NCBI GenBank assembly: GCA_036405135.1 | Contig: DASWYF010000052.1 | Location: forward strand, 1 to 58,955 | DNA: 58,955 nt | Direction of reading: 5' to 3' | Source of the DNA: Verrucomicrobiia bacterium | Lineage (GTDB): Bacteria; Verrucomicrobiota; Verrucomicrobiia; Limisphaerales; JAEYXS01 | Position numbers and translations under genes: made by a program | Notes under the pieces: generated by a model | What the model saw: the letters and a program-made list of their open reading frames with translations, nothing else | Told to the model about the DNA's origin: nothing | The model's database searches: none | Shown here: positions 18,885 through 26,801 of the stretch, piece by piece | Numbering within the stretch: the stretch's first letter is position 1 | How the letters are laid out: every line of letters begins with the position of its first letter

Positions 18885-19378
18885 ATGACAAACAATTCGC
18901 TGGTAAGGCGGATTTCTGTTGAGATGGGCTCTGGTAAATCCATCACAATCTATCAAGATAATATTGCGATTTCACCAAGATTTAATGCGTAACTGTTTCA
19001 TGGCAAACAAGTTGATGCGTTCTTGCATCGTTATGGGTAATGGGAATATTTTGTTTAAAAATCCTTGCATCTCGTTTCCATTTGAGGATAGTTATCCACC
19101 TCTTTTTCGTTCAAGGAGGCAATGGACTGACTATGTATTCGTGGATATCAAGCTTGAAGATTCGGCAAATGGAATCAGCACTCTACGGAGGGCCTGAAAC
19201 TGTGGAGCATGTTTATGAACGAGAGGACGACTTTCAGTCTGTTCATGTTCGTCGTCGTGATGAGACAGATTCGGTGCCTCATACAACAAACCCTGAAGGG
19301 GTTGAAATTTGGTATACTCAAGTATACGACAGTTCGACGGGGGAAATGCTCTTTGAGCAAGGGGTTAAAAACGAATGA
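18885..19378 (+). pseudogene. Frameshifted small gene at the head of the SIR2 operon
   Basis: Three plausible pieces lie in three frames. Piece one is MTNNSLVRRISVEMGSGKSI and onwards, 35 residues, 18885-18992. Piece two starts at ATG 19000 and reads naturally as NILFKNPCISFPFEDSYPPLF and FVDIKLEDSANGI. Piece three reads naturally from about 19170 as ALYGGPETVEHVYEREDDFQ to GVEIWYTQVYDSSTGEMLFEQGVKNE, ending 19378. The switch between pieces two and three near 19165-19185 is a one-base shift. The stop overlaps the start of the next gene (ATGAG). A broken gene, a sequencing error or programmed frameshifting would all fit. No family recognised. AT-rich like its downstream neighbours. Confidence 0.45.
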
Positions 19379-21495
19379 GTGGAATAACCCTTTCAATTGT
19401 TTCCCGCGAATTTCCTAAGTGGCGTGTTTCGATTGGAGGGGAAGGAAGTCTTCCCTTGACTTCAGACAATGTTGTTCGTTCAAGTCTGATATACCCTCTC
19501 GACGCTGCTGCATACAAACCGCTTGATCTTCAAGATGGGCAAAGTTTTCTATGGTTTGGATTCACTGTCCATTCCTTCCAATGCATAGCAACGGTAAAGC
19601 GTGAAATGCCAGCGGCGCTTGCGACCAGCTTTACTTCTCATGGATTTGCCTCGCTGATTTTCCATACAAAAACTCAGTCGGAAATCGAAAAATTGAAAGG
19701 CTTGATTGAGAAATATCTCATAGGCGAAGAGCTTTGGAATATTAAGGATGGAATCATAGAGTCGTCGGAATCATTGTTGGCAGAAAGGCCAAAGTGGAAT
19801 CCAGTGGAGTTGCATTTGAACCTTCACAGTAAAGACGATTATGTGATATTTCGTGATTTGGGAAACTCTTTGGAAAGTGTTGGACCGGAATTGCTGCGAA
19901 TAACCGAAGAGCATGCCCAAATGGGGGGTAAGATCGCCAAATTAAGCAGCCAACTTTCAATCAATATACTTTATCTCCAAGGTAAAATATCTGAAACAGA
20001 TTATAATAGCTATTGTGGTAAGATCTTTCATGATGACAGCGAGATTGCTCAGCTTTCCATAAAACAGCTCAAGCATGCTAAGCTTGACGCGCAAAGGACA
20101 ACGGTTGCCATTCATCAATATAGAGATGAAGCGATCCAAGTTGCTGCCATCTTGCAAAGCATATTTCAGCAGGGTATTTCTGGTCTTGCCCCGTTACTGA
20201 CTGCTCCGTATCAAGTTGGAACTTTTTCGCTTCTTGGCATTGGAGGTGTTTACGCGGCTTTGTTAGCTCTCTATTCTCATGTAAGGAAAGTTTTTACTGC
20301 CGTTCAACCTGAGAAGGTTGTTGCGGTGCAATTTCCAAAAACGAAGTCGCCTTCGTTTCCGTCGAAGCCAACAGAATACGAAAAGTGGAGGAATACGTTA
20401 AAAGATTATTCCGGTGTTACAGGTAGCCAGGCGGAAGGGGTTGGGAGTCCAGCTTTCTTTCATTTGCTATACTTCAGTAATCGCTTGGGATTTAGGGCAA
20501 CAAAACTATCGATCACCGCGGCTTACCAATCAATTTGCCTAGGCTTGATGCCTTCTTGGAATGTTAGCACGATTTTTCATGAGTTCCTCCATGCTCATGT
20601 AAAAGCTCTTCTGACTGAAGTTTTTCCTCTAGATGAAGCCGTATTTCAAGCCGCTTATGAGAACTATCGAGTGCGAAGAACTGCGCCTGATCAATCGAAA
20701 TATCTGACACCATTTATTCAGACCTTGATTCTCCATGTTGTTTCTTCGCTTTATTTTTCGAATGGAGATCGAGCTAAGGAGAAAGCAAACGAGTATAAAA
20801 TCTCTGACTGCCTTGATCCTAAGACGTTACAAAAAGAGTTGTTAAGACATCATGACCAAATCGATGAGCTTTTCGTTCATATTTTAGATCTGAACTATTT
20901 TTACGACTGCGATACTGAAACCTACATTCGATCGATTTGGTCATCTTGGTTAACATTGCCATTTATTACAAAACGTCTTGGAGAGTATGCATTGCGGACG
21001 ATTTGTGCCACGGCATCTATTGATGACGGCCGCCAAATAGAAAGGTTTAATCGTGCCTTAAAGAAACTCAAAGAACAGCTAGGACGATTGAGCGGCTATG
21101 ATTTTATCGATGAAAACTTACTTAAAGAAGTCGTCCAATTTCTTGAAAATGACGATAATGTTGCGGATATACGGAATAGATTCTTTGTTTTATGTCCGTT
21201 GATTGACGTCATTGCTGAATTTTTTGTTTTTGGAACAATCCAGCCTCAATTGGTTAGAGAGGTATCCGATGTGCTCAAGGGGGACGATTACACATACGAG
21301 TTTAAAGCTGGTGAATATCTGCAAGACGTCATTGAAAGTCCTGTCAAATTCTTGACGGAGCAGCTTAAGCATTCTCTCAATAAATGGGAGCCCAACTTGC
21401 CATCCGAGAAAGCTGAATTTCTTACTTTGTGGTCGTTTCAGGCTATATCTTCGACTTTGACACTAGTCCCCTATGAAAACAAACGACAAAAATGA
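19375..21495 (+). CDS. Unknown 706-residue protein with HEFLH zinc-protease-like motif
   Basis: No family recognised. Residues 1-200 look soluble. A helical, coiled-coil-prone stretch with many Glu/Lys residues covers about 195-265 (ISETDYNSYCGKIFHDDSEI to QYRDEAIQVAAILQSIFQQ). A hydrophobic segment follows at about 270-305 (GISGLAPLLTAPYQVGTFSL and LGIGGVYAALLALY), perhaps membrane-inserted. WNVSTIFHEFLHAHVKALL carries H402-E-F-L-H406, the zincin HExxH pattern. The C-terminal 300 residues are helical. A metalloprotease activity is an inference from this motif only. It overlaps the frameshifted small gene by 4 bases and the next gene by 23. AT-rich composition sets it apart from the surrounding chromosome. 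Confidence 0.75.
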   Translation: MSGITLSIVSREFPKWRVSIGGEGSLPLTSDNVVRSSLIYPLDAAAYKPLDLQDGQSFLWFGFTVHSFQCIATVKREMPAALATSFTSHGFASLIFHTKTQSEIEKLKGLIEKYLIGEELWNIKDGIIESSESLLAERPKWNPVELHLNLHSKDDYVIFRDLGNSLESVGPELLRITEEHAQMGGKIAKLSSQLSINILYLQGKISETDYNSYCGKIFHDDSEIAQLSIKQLKHAKLDAQRTTVAIHQYRDEAIQVAAILQSIFQQGISGLAPLLTAPYQVGTFSLLGIGGVYAALLALYSHVRKVFTAVQPEKVVAVQFPKTKSPSFPSKPTEYEKWRNTLKDYSGVTGSQAEGVGSPAFFHLLYFSNRLGFRATKLSITAAYQSICLGLMPSWNVSTIFHEFLHAHVKALLTEVFPLDEAVFQAAYENYRVRRTAPDQSKYLTPFIQTLILHVVSSLYFSNGDRAKEKANEYKISDCLDPKTLQKELLRHHDQIDELFVHILDLNYFYDCDTETYIRSIWSSWLTLPFITKRLGEYALRTICATASIDDGRQIERFNRALKKLKEQLGRLSGYDFIDENLLKEVVQFLENDDNVADIRNRFFVLCPLIDVIAEFFVFGTIQPQLVREVSDVLKGDDYTYEFKAGEYLQDVIESPVKFLTEQLKHSLNKWEPNLPSEKAEFLTLWSFQAISSTLTLVPYENKRQK

Positions 21496-22348
21496 CAGAG
21501 AGGGGTTGCATATTCGCTCCTTGCTTGTTTCGTTGAATGGCGCTTTTAACGATGACGCTTTTCTGAGCAAGAAGATATCTGGCAAGCAGTCGTTGAACGG
21601 TTCCTCCAATGAATGGTTTGGCTATGTAAAAATTAAGGCATTGGTGCGCGAGGGAATGGTGGAATTGGGTGGTAAAGACGTAGTTAGAAAAGGTAAAAAT
21701 CTTTTCTCTATCCCTCCTCACTTAGAGAAGCGTGTGTTAAAGGGTGATCATTGCATATTTGAACCTATTATTGCCAAATTCAAACTGAACGACGGTTTTG
21801 CATTTCTCGTCTGTACACCATTTCCTGCTGTATTTAATGAGATATTTAAAGGGAGTGCGCCTAGCTTTTTTCGGAATGACCTGCGAAAAGTTTGCGACGA
21901 TCAATTTTCTGCTGTTGGTGATGGCAACGCCAAAGTAGTTCGGCTTCATTGTAAATTAGGTGGAGATAAAGGTGAGCGAATTTCCAGTTTAACATGCATT
22001 GGAAAGAATGTTGTAACCTCGGCTGTAATGCGTGATATACTTTCTTTTGATGCCAAGAAGGGCGCGCGCGCGACTCCATTTGGCCCCGGTGCGCTCGCTC
22101 ATGGTGTTGTGAAAAGAGATTTAGACCCGGTATCATGCCGTATCAAATGGGACGACGGGACGGAGAATGGAGTCTCTTTAAATATGGACAGATACGGTAA
22201 TTTCTCTTTCTACCTCAAGCAGTATGATGCCATTTCTGAATTTTACCCGTTATTGAGGTATCTTTCAGATGTTGGTGCGATCGTATCTAGTAATATCAAT
22301 CCTGTTTTACGTTCCGACGAGGCTCTGCACGAAGTGGATTCCCGATGA
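21473..22348 (+). CDS. Unknown 291-residue protein in the SIR2 operon
   Basis: No family recognised. Soluble, without signal peptide or membrane segment. The start MKTNDKNDREGLHIRSLLVSLNGAFNDDAF resembles the opening of a helix-turn-helix or adaptor domain, and NEWFGYVKIKALVREGMVELGGKDVVRKGKNLFSIP has a winged-helix-like rhythm (inference). The C-terminal half is beta-rich: SCRIKWDDGTENGVSLNMDRYGNFSFYL. It starts inside the end of the upstream gene (23-base overlap) and its stop overlaps the SIR2-like gene by 4 bases (ATGA), so all three are likely made together. A role as sensor or adaptor for the SIR2 effector is a guess. Confidence 0.75.
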   Translation: MKTNDKNDREGLHIRSLLVSLNGAFNDDAFLSKKISGKQSLNGSSNEWFGYVKIKALVREGMVELGGKDVVRKGKNLFSIPPHLEKRVLKGDHCIFEPIIAKFKLNDGFAFLVCTPFPAVFNEIFKGSAPSFFRNDLRKVCDDQFSAVGDGNAKVVRLHCKLGGDKGERISSLTCIGKNVVTSAVMRDILSFDAKKGARATPFGPGALAHGVVKRDLDPVSCRIKWDDGTENGVSLNMDRYGNFSFYLKQYDAISEFYPLLRYLSDVGAIVSSNINPVLRSDEALHEVDSR

Positions 22349-23277
22349 GTGTTTACGCCTCTCCAGATCAACTCTTAGGCGATCCTAAGCAGGTAAAGGC
22401 CATACTGGTGGATGCGCTTAGGGCGGGTTATCTGTCAGTTTTTCTTGGAGCGGGGTTGTCCATGTCGACAACTCCAGAATGCGACGATGATGTGAAAGTT
22501 GATCCCGTTTTTCCCTCTTGGGGAGAATTAGTGAAGCTAGTCTGTTCAGATTCTGGAGTTCCATTCGATTCAACAATCAAGACGAATGATTATCTTCTGC
22601 AAGCTTCTGAAGAAGCTGAAACTGCAGTGGAAGGCGCAGGGCAATCTTTTGCTTCCGTAGTCGAAAAGGCATTGTATACGCGTTGCAAATCATATAGCAC
22701 AGAGTTTCTTAAAATTGATCTATTGATTGCTCTTGGTTCGCTTGTCATGACATCAACCCGGGGCAAGGCTTCTGCTGTTGTTAACTATAACTATGATGAT
22801 TTGTTGGAATGGTATCTAATGCTTCATGGTTTTACGGTCTCAGTTGTTAGCAGTCTTCCAGATTTGATTCCAAGAGCTGATGTTGTTGTTTATCACCCTC
22901 ATGGATTCTTGCCTTTGTCAACTAGACTTGCGGCCAAAAAGACTGGAACAGTTGTTTTGTCAAAACGAAGTTACCAACGAGTCCTAAAAGAGCTTGATCC
23001 TTGGAATGAATTCCAGAGATTTTGCCTTGGTTGTAATATTTCTTTATTTATCGGAATGTCTGGTGATGATCCCCATGTTGAGTGGTTATATTCCTCGGTT
23101 CATGACGATGTGAGTGGTGGAAGAATACTTGGAGTGATTGTTCTTATGGATACTCCTTTAAATAGGGGTAGAGCTGCTAGTGCTAAAAATCGAGGTATCA
23201 TTCACTATTATATTAAATCACATAATGATTTACCGAAATTTATTTTGGAGCTTTGTCAGGCAGCAGCGGAAGCGTAA
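22345..23277 (+). CDS. SIR2-like (NADase-type) domain protein, candidate defence effector
   Basis: 310 residues. The N-terminal nucleotide-binding motif is LSVFLGAGLSMS (G35-A-G-x-S39). VVNYNYDDLLEWY (N147 to D152) matches the N-x-N-x-D segment of SIR2_2/SIR2-like proteins. VYHPHGFLP holds the probable catalytic histidine H186, and LSKRSYQRVL and FIGMSGDDPHVEWL continue the family pattern. There are no C-x-x-C zinc pairs, as expected for prokaryotic defence SIR2 proteins rather than deacetylases. Proteins of this type in Thoeris, DSR and similar systems deplete NAD+ on phage infection. It is last in an overlapping AT-rich operon. Family assignment is strong; the defence role is inferred. Confidence 0.88.
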   Translation: MSVYASPDQLLGDPKQVKAILVDALRAGYLSVFLGAGLSMSTTPECDDDVKVDPVFPSWGELVKLVCSDSGVPFDSTIKTNDYLLQASEEAETAVEGAGQSFASVVEKALYTRCKSYSTEFLKIDLLIALGSLVMTSTRGKASAVVNYNYDDLLEWYLMLHGFTVSVVSSLPDLIPRADVVVYHPHGFLPLSTRLAAKKTGTVVLSKRSYQRVLKELDPWNEFQRFCLGCNISLFIGMSGDDPHVEWLYSSVHDDVSGGRILGVIVLMDTPLNRGRAASAKNRGIIHYYIKSHNDLPKFILELCQAAAEA

Positions 23278-23441
23278 GCATTTACATCACGCACGCCTGT
23301 CCTCGCATTGAGAAAACAGTCCGTCTTTGGATGTTCGGAGTTCGATGTATTGCCCCGCTGATCCAACCGGTTGAATAACAGGAGGCTTGATTCGTCCGAT
23401 ACTACGCGGATTATTGAGGCCGCTATCATGTTTATCTACTT

Positions 23442-23534
23442 ATGACCAAACAGACCATGCGGGTAGGCATCATTGGTGGCGGGTTGATGGGGCGGGAGGC
23501 GGCGAGCGCGTTCACGTGGCTTGCCTTCCAATAA
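23442..23534 (+). pseudogene. Truncated N-terminal copy of a Gfo/Idh/MocA oxidoreductase gene
   Basis: A 30-codon frame reads MTKQTMRVGIIGGGLMGREA then ASAFTWLAFQ and stops. It is nearly identical in protein, and very close in DNA, to the first 26-30 codons of the intact gene at 5429-6562 (MKQQSTMRVGIIGGGLMGRE, then AASAFARW). The remaining 350 codons are missing; repeat palindromes follow directly. The Rossmann fold cannot form from this fragment, so it is debris of a paralogue or a partial duplication. Confidence 0.8.
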
Positions 23535-23570
23535 AACCACCAGTTCAGCGAGATACAGCCGCGGTCCTTT

Positions 23571-23802
23571 CCTCGCGTTAGCGAGGGCAGATTCCTAGCC
23601 ACGGGTTTCAACCCGTGGTCACACGTTATGCATCCCGCGTCGCGTAGCGACGCAAGAGGCATTGTGTCCGCAAACGGTGGGTTTCTTTCGTCACGATGTG
23701 ACGAGCGGGTTGATGATTCCGATCGGCGGCTTAAAAGAGCGTCGCTAAGAATCTTTCGTGGCGAACGCCACGCCTTGGACTGAGGCGGCTTGAAAGCCGT
23801 CC
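23571..23802. repeat. Row of six small palindromes right of the SIR2 operon
   Basis: Successive hairpins: CCTCGCgttaGCGAGG (23571-23586), CCACGGGTttcaACCCGTGG (23599-23618), CGTCGCGtAGCGACG (23638-23652), CGTCACgatGTGACG (23689-23703), CGTGGCGaaCGCCACG (23757-23772) and an imperfect GGCGGCTT/AAGCCGTCC (23784-23802). A unit at 23743-23760 recurs inverted at 56882-56899, and GTCGCGTAGCGAC recurs at 46692-46704. The stretch 23278-23851 carries these, the oxidoreductase fragment and no intact gene. Confidence 0.8.
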
Positions 23803-23851
23803 CCCGTCCAAACGGGAGGAAACTGACGGGAAAATGGCTGGCTCGCGCAGC

Positions 23852-24397
23852 TTACTCTGCTGCCATGGCCGGCAAATGCGGCTCCACTCCGGCAACGTAT
23901 AGCGTGGCGCTGTACGGCGCGGGATCAGCGATGTGGGCGTAGAAATCCACCCCGCCCTTCGCGGCGAGCTTCTGCAACTGGTCGAACGCGTAGCCAGGCT
24001 TCCGTGCGGCCGGAGAGCGGCCTTCCAAAAAGGCGACCAAAGAGCGGTTCTTGCCATCAGCCGCCAGATAATTCTCCAAGTGCCGGGTGGCTGGATAGGA
24101 AAGGCCTTTCGCAGCGCTCATGGCCACAACGATCATGTGGGCGCGTTGCATGGACCAATCCACATGACGGTTCACAGGGACGTCATCCAGCACGGCGAGG
24201 GGCAAAGTATCCATGCGGAGACGACGGCGGGGGCTGGCCTGGCGGTGCATGTCCTCGAGCATATGCAGCGCGCGCTCCTGGATCACCGGGCCATCGTAGA
24301 GCACAACGGCCCAGAGAGATGAAAGCGAGAACTCGCCACCGACAGTGTTGTTGCTGTCGCTTGTGGCTTTCGGAACATTACGTCTTCCCAAGTCCAT
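23852..24397 (-). CDS. Protein of unknown family, paralogue of the one at 34950-35477
   Basis: 181 residues from ATG 24397 (MDLGRRNVPKATSDSN). No signal peptide, no membrane segment, no recognised domain. A beta strand LWAVVLYDGP opens the conserved part. The C-terminal third SLVAFLEGRSPAARKPGYAF and DQLQKLAAKGGVDFYAHIADPAP aligns clearly with ALFVFLEGYSVAARASGLPF and DRLQTLAGRYGVDFFAHIAEPEA in the protein at 34950-35477, so the two share a family. The layout suggests a small alpha/beta domain. The longer frame to 24484 adds 29 residues of unlikely sequence. GC-rich like the chromosome, so not part of the imported operon next door. Confidence 0.7.
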   Translation of the reverse strand: MDLGRRNVPKATSDSNNTVGGEFSLSSLWAVVLYDGPVIQERALHMLEDMHRQASPRRRLRMDTLPLAVLDDVPVNRHVDWSMQRAHMIVVAMSAAKGLSYPATRHLENYLAADGKNRSLVAFLEGRSPAARKPGYAFDQLQKLAAKGGVDFYAHIADPAPYSATLYVAGVEPHLPAMAAE

Positions 24398-24865
24398 GGT
24401 GTGACTATGAGCGAAAGCAAAATACAGTGCTATCCAGCGGGCTACGCGAATTGAAGTAAGGGAAATGCCTACAAGGCTGGGCAAATCCCGGAAAAGGACA
24501 GGGGGGAAAGCGGAGGATGTCGTCGTCCGGTTAGCCTCTCTTGGTTTGGTAAATGGCGCCGTAGCGGTGTCTCAAAGTGTTGCGGTGACGTGATTAAGCG
24601 TGCGAGCAACAGGCATGTGGAGGGCTGGCTCACGTCGCCGACAGGACATTTGCATGATCCAGGCGTTGGCAACGGCTCGGAAAAGCGCGTGCAAGAGTTG
24701 TGGCATCCTCGATGACGGGCGGTGGCCCTGCCCCGCGCAGGCTTCGTGTGATGCAAAATCCGTGTATGCGCCGGGCTGCAGGAGGTGCTGCGGGAAAGCG
24801 TGACATGGGAATACGGCGTTTGGCATCATCCGGGCGTGGGTATTTCCCCGAAAGACTTCGCTACC
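24398..24865. other. Gap before ruvC with no recognisable gene
   Basis: About 470 bases between divergent genes. Short frames on both strands have no family features. An in-frame GTG at 24785 would lengthen RuvC by 27 residues that do not resemble the family. Nothing else was seen. Confidence 0.5.
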
Positions 24866-25459
24866 ATGCAGGAACGCACGGCTACTGGCCGTCGCAGACC
24901 TGCTCCCTCGCCTGTGCCGATGGGGGCTGAGCTTTCGGTGCCTTCCAAGAAATCGGGGCATGCGCGATTGCTGGGTATCGATCCTTCTTTACGCGGAACG
25001 GGTTACGGGGTGATCGAGTTGGGCAAGCCGTATCCGAAGACATTGGCGCAAGGGACGTTGAAATGTCCGGCGGGTTGGGATCAATCACGGTGTTTGGCGA
25101 AGATTTCTCAAGGCATCCGCGACGTGATCCAGCAATTCAAACCCGAAGTGTGCGCGGTGGAGGGTTTGTTCTTCGCGCAGAATCTGCAGACGGCGCTCAT
25201 CATGGGGCAAGCTCGCGGAGCGGCGCTGTGCATGGTGGCGGAGGCGGGTTTGGAGATATTTGAAATCTCGCCGCGCAAGGTGAAGCAAAGCATCGTGGGT
25301 TACGGCGCGGCACAAAAGTTGGCGGTGGCAAAGATGGTGCAGCGGATGTTGCATCTGGAAGAAGTGCCGGATGCGGATGCGGCGGATGCACTGGCTATCG
25401 CACTGGCCTATGCGCAAACGCAAACAGGTTTCTCGCTGACTCCGCCGAAGCGGGTTTAA
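24866..25459 (+). CDS. ruvC: Holliday junction endonuclease RuvC
   Basis: Cuts four-way junctions at the end of recombination, acting with RuvAB. The RNase H-like core begins ARLLGIDPSLRGTGYGVIE, with the first catalytic aspartate in GIDPS. AVEGLFFAQNLQTALIMGQARG provides the glutamate and DADAADALAIALAYA the final acidic pair. All four acidic residues are present. ATG 24866 is the first ATG of the frame; ATG 24920 is closer to the core, and a GTG at 24785 is also open, so the start is uncertain. ruvA follows 13 bases later. ruvB is not in the window. Confidence 0.93.
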   Translation: MQERTATGRRRPAPSPVPMGAELSVPSKKSGHARLLGIDPSLRGTGYGVIELGKPYPKTLAQGTLKCPAGWDQSRCLAKISQGIRDVIQQFKPEVCAVEGLFFAQNLQTALIMGQARGAALCMVAEAGLEIFEISPRKVKQSIVGYGAAQKLAVAKMVQRMLHLEEVPDADAADALAIALAYAQTQTGFSLTPPKRV

Positions 25460-25472
25460 GATTTATTAAGAC

Positions 25473-26075
25473 ATGATCGCTTTTCTCAAAGGCAAGCTGG
25501 TGGATGCACATCTCACGCATGCAATCGTAGACGTGCAGGGCGTGGGTTATGAAGTGCTCATCCCCTCCTCCTCTTATGACAAGCTGCCGCAACCGGGGCA
25601 GGAGGTTGTCATCCTGACGCATCTGGCCATTCGTGAAGATGCGCATGTGCTCTATGGCTTCATGACGACGGCGGAGCGGGACATGTTCCGCCTCTTGATC
25701 AATACGGTGAGCGGTATCGGGCCGAAGATCGCGCTGAACATCTTGAGCGGGATCAATGTGACGGCATTTCGCGGAGCAGTGGCGAATGGGGATGTGAAGG
25801 CGCTCTCACAGATTTCCGGCGTGGGCAAGAAGACGGCGGAACGCATCGTGGTGGAATTGAAGGACAAGGTGGGCGCGACAGCGGCATTTGAAGCAAGCAG
25901 TGCGGCCCGGGCCATCCCACCGGAAGATCAGAAATTGCACGATGCCATGCAGGCACTCATGGCACTGGGTATGAAACAAAATGACGCGCAGGAAGCGGTG
26001 CGCGCAGCCTTGGCCGTATTGGGAGCCGAAGCGACGACGGAGAAACTCGTGCGGGCAGCTTTGAAAAAGGGATGA
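25473..26075 (+). CDS. ruvA: Holliday junction branch migration protein RuvA
   Basis: 200 residues with the three family domains. The OB fold is MIAFLKGKLVDAHLTHAIVDVQGVGYEVLIP to VLYGF. The two helix-hairpin-helix units are LINTVSGIGPKIALNILSG and LSQISGVGKKTAERIVVELKDK. The C-terminal RuvB-contact domain is KLHDAMQALMALGMKQNDAQEAVRAAL. The length is standard. RuvA tetramers hold the junction for the RuvB motor. Its stop overlaps the next gene by 4 bases (ATGA), so ruvC, ruvA and the acyltransferase gene probably form one transcript. Confidence 0.96.
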   Translation: MIAFLKGKLVDAHLTHAIVDVQGVGYEVLIPSSSYDKLPQPGQEVVILTHLAIREDAHVLYGFMTTAERDMFRLLINTVSGIGPKIALNILSGINVTAFRGAVANGDVKALSQISGVGKKTAERIVVELKDKVGATAAFEASSAARAIPPEDQKLHDAMQALMALGMKQNDAQEAVRAALAVLGAEATTEKLVRAALKKG

Positions 26076-26776
26076 GCGCAGCGAAGCCCATTCCACCGCG
26101 CAAGTCCGGCGTCGTCGTGCCACAGAAACCGAAGTGGCACGGACGGCTGGCGGCGCGTTTGATCTATGGGCTGACGCAGATCGTGGCGGCGACGACGCGA
26201 TTTCGCTGGGAGGATAATTCCGGTTTGATGAAGCCGGGTGACAAGAACCAGGCCATCTACAGCATCTGGCATAACCGGCTGGCGTATTCTCTAGTCATCT
26301 ATCAGCGCTATGTGCGCGAGCACACGGGGCGTGAACTGGCCTCACTGGTGAGTGCGAGCAAGGATGGTGGATTGCTGGCGCGGGTACTGGAGCTTTTCGG
26401 CACGCGACCGGTGCGTGGGTCATCGAGTCGCCGTGGACCACAGGCTTTGCGTGAGATGGTTTCGGCTGCGGAAGATGGTTGTGTGCTGGCCATCACGCCG
26501 GATGGGCCGCGCGGGCCGTGTTATCAGGTGCAGGAAGGAATCATCGGACTGGCGCAGGTGACGGAGCTGCCGATCATCCCGGTGTCTTATCACCTGTCAT
26601 TCAAGTTTCGGATCAAAAGCTGGGATCGCTTTCAGGTGCCGTTGCCGTTCGGGACATGCACGGTGAAATTCGGGGAGCCGATCACGATTCCGCGCGAAGC
26701 AGGAGAGAAGGAGCGGGAGCAACTCAGAGCGGAGTTGCAGCGGCGGATGCTGGAGCTTAATGGAAATGACGAATGA
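26072..26776 (+). CDS. DUF374 lysophospholipid-acyltransferase-like protein
   Basis: 234 residues. AIYSIWHNRLAYSLVIYQRY corresponds to the acceptor-site histidine region (H-N in place of the usual H-x-x-x-x-D). LVSASKDGGLLARVLELFGTRPVRGSSSRRGPQALREM and AITPDGPRGPCYQVQEGIIGLAQVTELPIIPVSYH are the DUF374 hallmarks (S-x-S-x-D-G, P-D-G-P-R-G-P, I-P-V). Such proteins are thought to acylate lipid A or phospholipids in Gram-negative envelopes. It overlaps ruvA by 4 bases. The enzyme's acceptor is unknown. Confidence 0.86.
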   Translation: MSAAKPIPPRKSGVVVPQKPKWHGRLAARLIYGLTQIVAATTRFRWEDNSGLMKPGDKNQAIYSIWHNRLAYSLVIYQRYVREHTGRELASLVSASKDGGLLARVLELFGTRPVRGSSSRRGPQALREMVSAAEDGCVLAITPDGPRGPCYQVQEGIIGLAQVTELPIIPVSYHLSFKFRIKSWDRFQVPLPFGTCTVKFGEPITIPREAGEKEREQLRAELQRRMLELNGNDE

Positions 26777-26801
26777 CGAAGGAAGGATGCGAAAGCATTC
26801 G

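Noticed and set aside
23571..23802. Possible CRISPR array
   Set aside because: The palindromes differ from one another and are irregularly spaced; there are no identical repeats and no cas genes.
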